Positions 9,528-17,313 of a stretch of DNA of 64,000 nt are shown here, in pieces. The notes below the pieces were generated by a model. It was given only the letters and a program-made list of their open reading frames with translations, made no database searches and was not told the DNA's origin. Each line of letters starts with the position of its first letter. Position 1 is the stretch's first letter. A program made the translations under genes and the position numbers. Source of the DNA: Chitinophaga parva (lineage in GTDB: Bacteria; Bacteroidota; Bacteroidia; Chitinophagales; Chitinophagaceae); the NCBI RefSeq assembly GCF_003071345.1, contig NZ_QCYK01000001.1:124001-188000 (forward strand), given 5' to 3'.

Positions 9528-9576
9528 TTGTACAGCGTAGGTTGTACGTTGTACGTTGTACGCTGTACGCTGTACG
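9528..9576 (-). repeat. Heptamer array, right arm of copy D (YTGTACG units)
   Basis: Seven consecutive 7-base units: TTGTACA, GCGTAGG, TTGTACG three times, CTGTACG twice. They are the reverse complement of the left-arm units. The 137 bases between the arms hold no clear gene or terminator hairpin. Confidence 0.85.
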
Positions 9577-9627
9577 CTAATTAACAATTTCATAATGTAA
9601 ACTTCACATTAATCAGATGCGGCTGGT

Positions 9628-9635
9628 TAATTTTG
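9628..9635 (+). promoter_or_regulatory. Bacteroidota -7 element (TAATTTTG) of the two-component operon
   Basis: A full match to TAnnTTTG, 29 bases before the ATG at 9665. It argues against translation starting at the upstream ATG at 9617. No convincing -33 TTTG. Confidence 0.5.
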
Positions 9636-9664
9636 CAGGGTCTTTTCAACTAAATGTAAAAGTT

Positions 9665-10348
9665 ATGATCGATCAAGCGGTTGCAGGAAAAATTTTAGTG
9701 GTGGATGACGAACTGGACATTCTGGAAATTATCAGCTACAACCTCAAAAGCGCCGGGTACGACACGGTGACCGCAAAGGACGGCCTGGAGGCCATCCAGA
9801 AGGCGAAGATCTTCCGCCCTGACCTCATCATGCTGGACATCATGATGCCCAACAAGAATGGCATAGATACCTGCCGCGACCTGCGCAAATTGCCGGAATT
9901 CAAGGAAACCATGATCCTCTTCCTGACGGCACTCAACGACGAAAAATCTGAAATAGACGGCCTCAACATGGGCGCCGACGATTATATTGCCAAGCCCATC
10001 AAACCTAAATTGCTGGTAAGCCGCATCAATGCCCTGTTCCGCCGCCTTAACAAGCCGGAAGACATGCAGGTGCAACTGGGCGACCTGGTGATAGACCGGG
10101 AAAAATTCACGGTGACTTACAAGGGTACCGAGATCGTGCTGGCCAAGAAAGAATTTGAACTGCTGCAACTCCTGGCCTCCAAGCCAGGCCGTGTGTTCCT
10201 GCGCAACGAGATCCTCAACCAGGTATGGGGAACAGAGGTGATCGTGGGCGACCGCACCATTGATGTGCATATCCGCAAAATACGCCAGAAGCTGGGCGTA
10301 GACCTGATCACAACCGTGAAAGGGGTGGGATACAAATTCGAGATCTAA
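9665..10348 (+). CDS. Response regulator, OmpR/PhoB family
   Basis: 227 residues from the ATG at 9665, which follows the -7 element. The receiver domain has the acidic pair DD (14-15), the phosphoacceptor Asp58 (LIMLDIMMP), the Thr/Ser region (FLTALND) and the conserved Lys in DDYIAKPIKPK. The C-terminal winged helix reads KKEFELLQLLASKPGRVFLR, then RTIDVHIRKIRQKLG and KGVGYKFEI, typical of PhoB-like regulators. A sensor kinase gene follows 130 bases downstream on the same strand, so the two form a pair. The layout resembles PhoB-PhoR, but no phosphate-transport gene is nearby to support that role. Confidence 0.93.
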   Translation: MIDQAVAGKILVVDDELDILEIISYNLKSAGYDTVTAKDGLEAIQKAKIFRPDLIMLDIMMPNKNGIDTCRDLRKLPEFKETMILFLTALNDEKSEIDGLNMGADDYIAKPIKPKLLVSRINALFRRLNKPEDMQVQLGDLVIDREKFTVTYKGTEIVLAKKEFELLQLLASKPGRVFLRNEILNQVWGTEVIVGDRTIDVHIRKIRQKLGVDLITTVKGVGYKFEI

Positions 10349-10478
10349 ACCCTCCTGCTATTTCTTCACGCATTTGTCCAGGCGGCCTTCGGGACCGCCC
10401 GGCACTGTTATGCCCTGCATGAAAAACAAAAAATTTAAATTAATTTCCCGCTATTATTCAAATTACTCGCTCTGGAGT

Positions 10479-11531
10479 ATGTTTAGTGCCAAAAATCTGT
10501 CCCCGCAGAAACTTGCGGGTTTTACCGCTTTAGTCCTTGCCAGTATACTTGCTTTATTCAGCCTTATTGCCGATGGCCGGTGGACCGTGGTAGGCATTGC
10601 CTTTGGGCTTACCTTCCTGGTGTCTTACTACCTCTATCTTTATACGCTGCAAAACTTCATCTACCGCAAAATAAAGCTGATCTACAAATTCATTTACCAG
10701 ACCAAGGCCACCAAAAGAGAGGACTTCTTCCATAAGAACATCCTCCCCCTTAAGACCATTGACGAAGTGAGTGAAGACGTGGAAAAATGGGCCCAGCAAA
10801 AGAAAGAAGAACTGGAAGTGCTGCGCAAGAACGAAGCGTTCCGCAAGGAGTTCCTGCTCAATCTTTCGCATGAGCTGAAAACCCCCATCTTCGCGGTGCA
10901 GGGTTACATCCACACCCTGCTGGATGGCGCCCTGGAAGATCCGAACGTGAATAAGATGTTCCTGAAAAATGCCACTAAGAACATTGACCGTCTCTGCCGC
11001 CTGCTGGACGACCTGGATGAGATCTCCAAACTGGAAAGTGGTGAAATGACAGTGAACCCCGAGCCCTTCGTGATCCAGGACCTCACGAAAGACGTATTCG
11101 ACACCCTCTCCCTCAAGGCGGGTACCAAAGACATTAAATTCAGCATCAAGAAAGGCTGCGAAGCCCCCCTGCAGGTGCTGGCAGACAAAGAAAAGATCCG
11201 CCAGGTGCTCATTAACCTGGTAGACAATTCCATCAAGTACGGCAAGCCCTCCGGCCACACGGTAGCCAGCTTTTACAACATGGATGGCAAACGGGTGCTG
11301 GTAGAAATTTCAGACGACGGCATCGGCATGCATGAAGACCACCTGCCCCGCGTATTTGAGCGCTTTTACCGTACAGACAAGGCCCGCAGCCGCGACATAG
11401 GCGGCACCGGCCTGGGACTGGCCATCGTAAAGCACATCATCGAAGCCCACGGGCAAACCATCAACGTGCGCAGCAAGCCGGAGATCGGCTCCACATTTGG
11501 GTTTACGCTGGATTCTACGAAAGAGCAGTAA
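10479..11531 (+). CDS. Sensor histidine kinase, PhoR-like
   Basis: 350 residues from the ATG at 10479 (MFSAKNLSPQKLAGF); in-frame ATGs at 10419 and 10374 would add basic leaders and cannot be excluded. Two membrane helices (residues ~12-50) are joined by a very short loop (ADGRWT), so there is almost no periplasmic sensor. A linker with charged heptads leads to the HisKA box with His131 (NLSHELKTPIFA). The ATPase shows the N box (LVDNSIKYG), G1 (VEISDDGIGM), F box (VFERFYRTDKARS) and G2 (GGTGLGLAIVKHI). With so short an extracytoplasmic part, sensing probably occurs in the membrane or through a partner. Confidence 0.92.
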   Translation: MFSAKNLSPQKLAGFTALVLASILALFSLIADGRWTVVGIAFGLTFLVSYYLYLYTLQNFIYRKIKLIYKFIYQTKATKREDFFHKNILPLKTIDEVSEDVEKWAQQKKEELEVLRKNEAFRKEFLLNLSHELKTPIFAVQGYIHTLLDGALEDPNVNKMFLKNATKNIDRLCRLLDDLDEISKLESGEMTVNPEPFVIQDLTKDVFDTLSLKAGTKDIKFSIKKGCEAPLQVLADKEKIRQVLINLVDNSIKYGKPSGHTVASFYNMDGKRVLVEISDDGIGMHEDHLPRVFERFYRTDKARSRDIGGTGLGLAIVKHIIEAHGQTINVRSKPEIGSTFGFTLDSTKEQ

Positions 11532-11536
11532 AATTG

Positions 11537-11561
11537 TCTTAGGTCCTAGGTCTTAGGTACC
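11537..11561 (-). repeat. Heptamer array, left arm of copy A (TCTTAGG units)
   Basis: Units TCTTAGG, TCCTAGG, TCTTAGG and TACC lie in a strict 7-base period, starting five bases after the kinase stop codon. They are the reverse complement of the CCTAAGA units at 11670-11732. Confidence 0.85.
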
Positions 11562-11594
11562 TGCATCATCACTGCGAACAAGGCTATACATGAA

Positions 11595-11635
11595 GTAAAA
11601 GCGGCTGTTTCTGAAAAAGAAGCAGCCGCTTTTAC
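11595..11635. terminator. Bidirectional terminator inside heptamer copy A
   Basis: GTAAAAGCGGCTG (11595-11607) pairs perfectly with CAGCCGCTTTTAC (11623-11635), a 13-bp stem with A and T flanks. It lies between convergent genes and serves the sensor kinase on plus and the small membrane protein on minus. Confidence 0.8.
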
Positions 11636-11669
11636 GTTGATACCCTACTGTATTGTCATGCTAGATGTA

Positions 11670-11732
11670 TCCAGGACCTAAGACCTAGGACCTGAGACCT
11701 AAGACCTGAGACTCAGGGCCTAAGACCTGGCA
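11670..11732 (+). repeat. Heptamer array, right arm of copy A (CCTAAGA units)
   Basis: Nine 7-base units: TCCAGGA, CCTAAGA, CCTAGGA, CCTGAGA, CCTAAGA, CCTGAGA, CTCAGGG, CCTAAGA, CCTGGCA. The array runs into the end of the small membrane protein gene, whose stop codon (11720-11722) and last residues are encoded by repeat units. Confidence 0.88.
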
Positions 11733-12046
11733 CTCAAATTACTCCCTGATGCCTTATACTTTGGCAGCACCAGCAGGCGCACAATGGTGTGTGCCACGAT
11801 GGACAATACTACTACCGTAACAAGGATCAGCAATTGTTTTGCCGTGGAATTGAAAATGCTCAGGGAATTGTCTTCACGGGCATACAGCACTGCCGCGGCA
11901 TATACGATGGCACCGCAGATCCACAGTGTATAGTGCGACCAGGCATAGCGCCGTTTGTTGTAGGCATCTTTCCCGAAAGAAGTAAATAAAAGGGCAACGT
12001 GGGCAATGAAAAACAACAGTGCGAGCACTAACAGAACTGTTAACAT
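11720..12046 (-). CDS. Small hypothetical membrane protein
   Basis: 108 residues with three predicted membrane helices: MLTVLLVLALLFFIAHVALL, then HYTLWICGAIVYAAAVLYA, then QLLILVTVVVLSIVAHTIV. Between helices 1 and 2 is a basic segment (KDAYNKRRYAW), which suggests the usual positive-inside placement. No family recognised. The last three residues and the stop codon fall in the heptamer array, so the C-terminus may have been altered when the repeat arose. It is probably a real gene because the hydrophobic pattern is regular and a terminator is placed for it. Confidence 0.6.
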   Translation of the reverse strand: MLTVLLVLALLFFIAHVALLFTSFGKDAYNKRRYAWSHYTLWICGAIVYAAAVLYAREDNSLSIFNSTAKQLLILVTVVVLSIVAHTIVRLLVLPKYKASGSNLSARS

Positions 12047-12204
12047 AGAATTTGGTTTAGGTGGGAAAATGTTGTGTTCAGGTTTTCAATAATTAAATAT
12101 AGCAGATTTATTGAATATTGCAAATGCTTTTGCGGTGAATGAAGGTTTGATTATCAGACTTGTAAGCCGTCAAGTATTCAAGAGCTCCGGGCAATGGGGG
12201 CAAA

Positions 12205-12235
12205 AAAGAAGGCCGGATCCTGCGTGATCCGGCTT
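12205..12235 (-). terminator. Terminator of the MBOAT/SGNH operon
   Basis: GCCGGATC (12212-12219) pairs with GATCCGGC (12226-12233). On the minus strand the hairpin is followed by TTCTTTTTTG. It lies 29 bases after the MBOAT stop codon. Confidence 0.8.
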
Positions 12236-12263
12236 TGCTACGAAAAATTATTTCCCTGGAGAC

Positions 12264-13751
12264 TTAGAATTGCAAATAAATAGGCATCATCGGCTGGGTA
12301 GCCTTTACCTGCACAATGAACCACAGGAACATGGCCATTACCGCTATGCTGGCCGCCACCGGCATGCGCTCAAAGCGGCGGGCCATCCAGGTTTCGGAAG
12401 TTTTGGGCAGGAAATGCAGCACAAAGGCCAGGCCCATTACCCAGAACACCGGCTTATACCCATCGTACAGGGTGCCCAGCACATTGGGCTCAAAATCATA
12501 CACGATCTGGTGGATGATGGTCCAGGAATCATGGAAGGTGCTTGCCTTGAAAAAGATCCAGCAAAAGCACACAAAATTAAACGTGATAAGAATGCCTGTG
12601 ACCTTCCAGAAGCCCGCCCAGAAGCCCTTCAGCACGATCTGCTGCTTTTTCAGGAAGGTGATGCGCACCTTGTCCACGGCCAGGGCCGTGCCGTGCAGGC
12701 CGCCCCAGAAAATGAAGTTCCAGCTGGCACCATGCCAGAAGCCACCGATCAACATGGTGAGGGCCAGGTTTACATACTGGCGCACCTTGCCCCTGCGGTT
12801 GCCCCCCAGCGGGATGTACAGGTAGTCCCGCAACCAGGAAGAAAGGGAAATATGCCAGCGGCGCCAGAACTCTGTAATGGTGGCGCTTTGGTAAGGCGAA
12901 TCAAAGTTGGGCGGGATCTTGAATCCGGTCCAGCGGGCTATGCCCAGGGCCATATCTGAATACCCGGAGAAATCACAATAGATCACTAACGCATACGCAT
13001 ATACGCCCAGCAGGCATTCCAGCCCCACGTGTTTGGACGGATCGTCAAAAATATACTGCACGTAGTTCTGGTTAATGAAGTCGGAGATCACCATCTTCTT
13101 GAACAGGCCGGAAATAATGAGGTACATGCCTTTTCCCACATCTTCCTTCGTGAGCCGGTAAGGCTGGGAGATCTGCGGGATGAAGTCTGCCGCCCGCACA
13201 ATAGGCCCCATCATCAGCTTGGGGAAGAAAGACAGGAAGAATACATAATCCATGAAATCCCGCACGGGTTCTATTTCCCCACGGTATACGTCTATGGTAT
13301 AGCTCAGGTTTTCAAAGGTGTAAAACGAAATGCCGATGGGCAGCATCAGGTGCAGCAGGTTGAAATGCCCCAAGTGGAGGTCATTCATCATGCCGATGAA
13401 AAAGTCTGTGTACTTGAAATAGAACAGCATGCCCAGGTTAGCCACCACGCTTATGGTCATGAGGGCGGCTTTCTTCGCCTTGTTTTCCGTGCGGTAGATC
13501 CAGTTGCTCAGTGAAAAATCCACCACGGCCGAGAGGATAACCAGCCCCACATAAGCGCCACAGGCTTTGTAAAAGAAGTACAGCGAAAACAGGGAGTAGA
13601 TCATTACCCTGGCCCGCTTGTTATTGGCAGCAGCCAGGTAGCACCCCATGAAGATCACGAAGAAATAAAGGAAAAAACCGCTGTTCAGCAGGATGGGGTC
13701 CTCCTTATGGTATTGTAGCTGGTAGATCAGGTTATGCAACACCTCGTTCAT
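12264..13751 (-). CDS. MBOAT family O-acyltransferase (AlgI/DltB/PatA type)
   Basis: 495 residues, polytopic. The signature EFWRRWHISLSSWLRDYLYIPLGG carries His300, and LIGGFWHGASWNFIFWGG carries the catalytic-type His340 of MBOAT enzymes. These proteins move acyl groups, usually acetyl, across the inner membrane for addition to extracytoplasmic polymers such as alginate, teichoic acid or peptidoglycan. The start overlaps the stop of the upstream SGNH gene (TAATG), so the two are translationally coupled. The AlgI-AlgX/AlgJ and PatA-PatB systems pair an MBOAT channel with a periplasmic SGNH transferase in the same way. The acceptor here is unknown; a nearby glucosaminidase gene hints at peptidoglycan. 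Confidence 0.93.
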   Translation of the reverse strand: MNEVLHNLIYQLQYHKEDPILLNSGFFLYFFVIFMGCYLAAANNKRARVMIYSLFSLYFFYKACGAYVGLVILSAVVDFSLSNWIYRTENKAKKAALMTISVVANLGMLFYFKYTDFFIGMMNDLHLGHFNLLHLMLPIGISFYTFENLSYTIDVYRGEIEPVRDFMDYVFFLSFFPKLMMGPIVRAADFIPQISQPYRLTKEDVGKGMYLIISGLFKKMVISDFINQNYVQYIFDDPSKHVGLECLLGVYAYALVIYCDFSGYSDMALGIARWTGFKIPPNFDSPYQSATITEFWRRWHISLSSWLRDYLYIPLGGNRRGKVRQYVNLALTMLIGGFWHGASWNFIFWGGLHGTALAVDKVRITFLKKQQIVLKGFWAGFWKVTGILITFNFVCFCWIFFKASTFHDSWTIIHQIVYDFEPNVLGTLYDGYKPVFWVMGLAFVLHFLPKTSETWMARRFERMPVAASIAVMAMFLWFIVQVKATQPMMPIYLQF

Positions 13752-15139
13752 TACTGCGCCGTTTGATTATGGTTATCCGAATAGTGTACATATGCGCTGT
13801 GAATGGCATCATACAGCAGGCTGCCCTGCAGCGCATAGCCGCGCACGTTAAAGTGGATATGGTCTGCCGCCCAGCCGCCGGAAAAGGCCGCCGACATGCC
13901 ACGGTTCTGCTCATAAAAATCCCATGCCGCCAGCCGGTGCTCCCGGGCATATTCCAGGATGGCATTGCGCATCACCACTACGTTGGCATTGGGGTGGTAG
14001 CTCACCTTGTACCAGGTTACATAGCGCTTGCCCTGCTTGTGGCGGTATGCCCTGCGGGTGGCTATGCTGCTGGCTGCGGGCGTGGTAAGCAGCAGTACTG
14101 CATCAGGATTTTGCTCCTTGATGGTGGTTACTGTGCGGTCTATGCTGGCCAGCATGCTGCTGGCGCTCACCGCGCCGTAAGCTTCATTTGTACCCAGGGA
14201 AATGATGATCAGCTGCGGCTGTAGCACCATCATCTGCGCTACCAGGGTGCTGCTGTTGTCATTGTAGTGCTGGTACATGGCCCCGTTAATGCCGATGGCG
14301 CTATATAAAATACCGGGATGCCCGTTCTGCAACAGGGCGCCGTAAAAATGGAAATTGGTGCCGGAGGAGGTTACCCAGTTAGCCGAGAAGCTGGTCACCG
14401 GGGCATTGAAAGTAAGCGTGGCGTCTGTGAGCTTCAGGGCATCGCCGGGCAGGGGTACCTGTTGGGTGGCCACTTCTGCGCCGCCCGCCACCACCGTGGC
14501 ATCCGGGCCGCCCCAGTAAAGCAGGGTGGCTTTCTTCACGGTATTGTCCATCGCGTCCCCATCCATGCCTTCAAACTGGAGGGAGATATTATTTTGATGG
14601 GTGGTCAGTTCTATGCCGCCGGGGCCGGGAGCTTCGTTCAGGTTACGGTCCACTATGCGCTGGCTGTCCCAGATGCGGGCACTGTTCCACCGGAAGTCAG
14701 ACGGGCCGTTGGTACCGGCCAGGTTAAAAGGAAAAACCCATCCCCGGCCGGCATTGCCAAAGTCGCGCTGCAGGCGGGTGGCCACTGCCGCAGGGAAAAA
14801 TCCCGCCTGTATGTGGCTGTCGCCCAGGTGCAGCACGGAGATCACCTGGTCTTTGAGCCGGAGGGCGGCAAAGAAGGGCGCCATGGCTTCCGGCTGTTGT
14901 ATGCGGTTAGGCGGTGCAAAGCTGCTGCTGGCACCGGCTTTAGCCTTATGGCTTTTTGCAGTACCGGCTTTGCCAGCGCGGGCGCTGGCATGCGTGGTCT
15001 TTTTTGCGGTGGTAGGTGAGGTGGTTTGCTTCGCCGTGGTTTTGCCATGTTGCTGCCGGGCTGCAAAGCCGGGCATGTAGCCGGCCAGCAGGCCGCAAAG
15101 CAGTAACCACGTAGCCAGCTTACTGCTTTTCATCTTCAT
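13751..15139 (-). CDS. Secreted SGNH/GDSL hydrolase or acyl transferase, copy 1
   Basis: 462 residues. Signal peptide at the N-terminus (SKLATWLLLCGLLAGYMPGFAA), then a low-complexity Lys/Thr/Ala linker (residues ~28-75). The SGNH blocks are intact: VLHLGDSHIQAG with Ser108, IIISLGTNEAYG for block III, and AADHIHFN for the Asp-x-x-His block. This is the periplasmic half of an MBOAT/SGNH O-acylation system: it would take an acyl group from the MBOAT and place it on a glycan, or remove it. It overlaps the upstream SGNH gene by 20 bases and the downstream MBOAT gene by one base, so all three are one translational unit. Confidence 0.88.
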   Translation of the reverse strand: MKMKSSKLATWLLLCGLLAGYMPGFAARQQHGKTTAKQTTSPTTAKKTTHASARAGKAGTAKSHKAKAGASSSFAPPNRIQQPEAMAPFFAALRLKDQVISVLHLGDSHIQAGFFPAAVATRLQRDFGNAGRGWVFPFNLAGTNGPSDFRWNSARIWDSQRIVDRNLNEAPGPGGIELTTHQNNISLQFEGMDGDAMDNTVKKATLLYWGGPDATVVAGGAEVATQQVPLPGDALKLTDATLTFNAPVTSFSANWVTSSGTNFHFYGALLQNGHPGILYSAIGINGAMYQHYNDNSSTLVAQMMVLQPQLIIISLGTNEAYGAVSASSMLASIDRTVTTIKEQNPDAVLLLTTPAASSIATRRAYRHKQGKRYVTWYKVSYHPNANVVVMRNAILEYAREHRLAAWDFYEQNRGMSAAFSGGWAADHIHFNVRGYALQGSLLYDAIHSAYVHYSDNHNQTAQ

Positions 15140-16562
15140 GGTATTCGTTGAGTAAGGCTTTATACAGGAGGGCGCCTACGCGGGCTGCTCCCTGCCGGTT
15201 AAAGTGCGTATAATCTTTATTGGCCAGCGGGTGCTCTGCTTCTACCCACTGGGTCATGGAGCCATTGCCACCCATGGAGCGGTACAGGTTCCAGAAGGCC
15301 GCCTGGTGGGCTTCTGCCATTTCATGCTGTACCTTCAGCAGGGCCGGCACGCCGGGAGCGGTCACATATTTATCATCATGCCGGTAGCTTTTGTCTGCGG
15401 TGCTGATCAGCAGGAAAGAGGTCTGTGCAAAGTCGGACCGCAGGCTGTCCAGCACTTTGGTCATGGGGCGCTCATACCAGCTGTAATCCGTAAGCTCCGG
15501 TTTCCAGAGAATGTTTGCGCCGTATTGCAGTACTATAAGATCGTAAGGATGCTCCTGCTGCAGGTGTTGCAGCATATCGCGGGACAGGCGGCCCAGTTCA
15601 ATGCCGCTGATGCCGCGGAAAGAGAAATTGTCTACGAAAACACCTTCCGGGCTTTCAAAGGAAACGCCGTACAGGGGTGGGTTTGCGCCGTTGAATTTCA
15701 GCATCAGGCCATTGCTGCTGTCGGGCTGCAGGGCTACGGTATTCACCGCATCGCCGCCGTGGAGCGTGTAGGCGCGGTCATTTGCCGTTACGGCGCCGCT
15801 GCCGGGGCCAAAGAAAAGGTTCACTTCCTCAAAACGGTTCAGACGGGGCTTTTTCACGGGGCTGTATTTTACCCAGCTGCCGGAAGATGGCAGGAAGGTA
15901 TGCCCGCTGATGCCCAGGGGCAGGTTGCCGCCGGGAAGATTTTTATAGTGGTAATCTGTCCAGTCTTTGGAAAAAGTATGATTGATGGTGGTGCGGAAAG
16001 AGGCCACCACGGAGGTTACCGGTACAAAGCCCACGCCTTCGCCACCAAAATAAACCTGCAGGCTGTCGCGCAGGTCTTCCGTGATCAGGTCTCCTTCTAT
16101 CATGGAATCGCCAAAGTAGGCGATGCGGACTTTTTTGCGCTTGCCGGCCTTGAGTTCGCGCAGGGCATCCATGAAATGGCTGATCCCGGGGCTCACATTA
16201 TTAACTGCCGTAGCGGTTTTCCAGTCGTCCACTATGCCGGTGTACGTTTCAAAATCCTGGGTAGGATGGGGCATGGCCGTTGAATCGGCCGGGCTGGTAG
16301 GGGTGCTGTCAATAGTACCGGGGGTGGAAGAGGGGTCACCAGGTGCATCGGATCCATCGGGGCCTGCCAGGGAGGCATTAGCTGCATCAGTTCCCGGTTG
16401 ACCGGGTTGCGGCTTTACCCGCAGGTCGGCCAGCAGGTCTACCCGCCGGCTTGTAAAATCTTTCAGGGAAAAACTGTTCTGTACACAGGAAAGGCCAATG
16501 AGACAGCCCAGGGTTCCCGCCACGATCAAAAAAGGATAAGCAAATTTATTATTCTCAGACAT
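15120..16562 (-). CDS. SGNH/GDSL hydrolase or acyl transferase, copy 2, membrane anchored
   Basis: 480 residues from the ATG at 16562; an ATG 21 bases upstream is less likely. The N-terminus (KFAYPFLIVAGTLGCLIGLSC) is a membrane anchor or signal sequence, followed by a Pro/Ser/Asp/Thr-rich linker. SGNH blocks: RIAYFGDSMIEGD with the nucleophile Ser, LIVLQYGANI for block III with Asn, and NKDYTHFN for the Asp-x-x-His block. It is clearly a paralogue of the next gene but not a recent copy. Two SGNH proteins with one MBOAT suggests two steps (relay and transfer, or transfer and esterase). Its neighbour upstream, 44 bases away, is a glucosaminidase. Confidence 0.85.
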   Translation of the reverse strand: MSENNKFAYPFLIVAGTLGCLIGLSCVQNSFSLKDFTSRRVDLLADLRVKPQPGQPGTDAANASLAGPDGSDAPGDPSSTPGTIDSTPTSPADSTAMPHPTQDFETYTGIVDDWKTATAVNNVSPGISHFMDALRELKAGKRKKVRIAYFGDSMIEGDLITEDLRDSLQVYFGGEGVGFVPVTSVVASFRTTINHTFSKDWTDYHYKNLPGGNLPLGISGHTFLPSSGSWVKYSPVKKPRLNRFEEVNLFFGPGSGAVTANDRAYTLHGGDAVNTVALQPDSSNGLMLKFNGANPPLYGVSFESPEGVFVDNFSFRGISGIELGRLSRDMLQHLQQEHPYDLIVLQYGANILWKPELTDYSWYERPMTKVLDSLRSDFAQTSFLLISTADKSYRHDDKYVTAPGVPALLKVQHEMAEAHQAAFWNLYRSMGGNGSMTQWVEAEHPLANKDYTHFNRQGAARVGALLYKALLNEYHEDEKQ

Positions 16563-16606
16563 ACCAATACTTGAATGCCGCACTAACGCTCATTCATGTA
16601 CGCTTA

Positions 16607-17125
16607 TTATTCTTTTGCCAGCGTCATATCGGCGTCCAGTGCATGCAGTTTGTAACGGGTGATAATTGCAGTGACTCTTGAAACCCACACATTGCCCGCA
16701 GAAGAGTACTTGCCTGCATGCATGTGTTTTAGCCACAAAGCGTAATCAGACGAGCCCTTAACGGAGCCATACCACCGCTTCTTTTTGAGCGTTTTTACAA
16801 AGCTCTGAAACGAAGCCTCTGCCGTGGTGTATTCTCTATACTTGGAATGATAGGTACCTTTCTTATGCAAATTGTTCTTACCGACTATGCCAAAGTGATT
16901 GTGCAGCAGCCGGGCATTTTTGCTATTGCCCATTCCGGATTCCAGCATCGCAACACCCAGGATCACGCTGGCGGGTATGCCAGATTCCCTCATTAATTGT
17001 TGCGCTACGGGTTTAAACTCATGCAGGTAACTTTTCGCGTTGTATTGCTGCGCCTGCGCCATGGTCACCAAGACCAGGAGGCTGAGGGTCAATACGAGGG
17101 CCCTGAAGATCTTACTGCATTTCAT
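16607..17125 (-). CDS. Secreted glucosaminidase-domain peptidoglycan hydrolase (GH73-like)
   Basis: 172 residues from the ATG at 17125, which gives a clean signal peptide (IFRALVLTLSLLVLVTMAQAQ). The rest is a single glucosaminidase domain: QLMRESGIPASVILGVAMLE contains the catalytic-type Glu, followed by SGMGNSKNARLLHNHFGIVG and YREYTTAEASFQSFVKTL. Enzymes of this type cut between GlcNAc and MurNAc in peptidoglycan. No binding modules are present. It lies 44 bases upstream of the SGNH-SGNH-MBOAT genes on the same strand with no terminator between, so it may belong to that operon, although it could also be an unrelated neighbour. Confidence 0.88.
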   Translation of the reverse strand: MKCSKIFRALVLTLSLLVLVTMAQAQQYNAKSYLHEFKPVAQQLMRESGIPASVILGVAMLESGMGNSKNARLLHNHFGIVGKNNLHKKGTYHSKYREYTTAEASFQSFVKTLKKKRWYGSVKGSSDYALWLKHMHAGKYSSAGNVWVSRVTAIITRYKLHALDADMTLAKE

Positions 17126-17313
17126 TTGGTGACGTTTAGGTTCAATAAAGCAACCGCCCCAACTCGTTCCTCTGTTCAATAATCGATGTTTTCGTTAAGA
17201 AATGTATTTAAGTAGCAGGTAGTAAGGGTTCATTCGCACTTACTACCCGAATAGATTAAAATTAAATTTAATGCATCTTTTCGTCCCGGCCAAAAAAGAT
17301 TGACCGTCGGTGG

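Noticed and set aside
9356..9580. A 74-codon plus-strand frame spanning the heptamer array of copy D
   Set aside because: Most of its start and end is encoded by the tandem heptamers, it has no start signal or family features, and the repeats explain the open frame.
11537..11732. The heptamer arrays as a CRISPR locus
   Set aside because: Units are 7 bp with no spacers between them, and no cas genes are present in the window.
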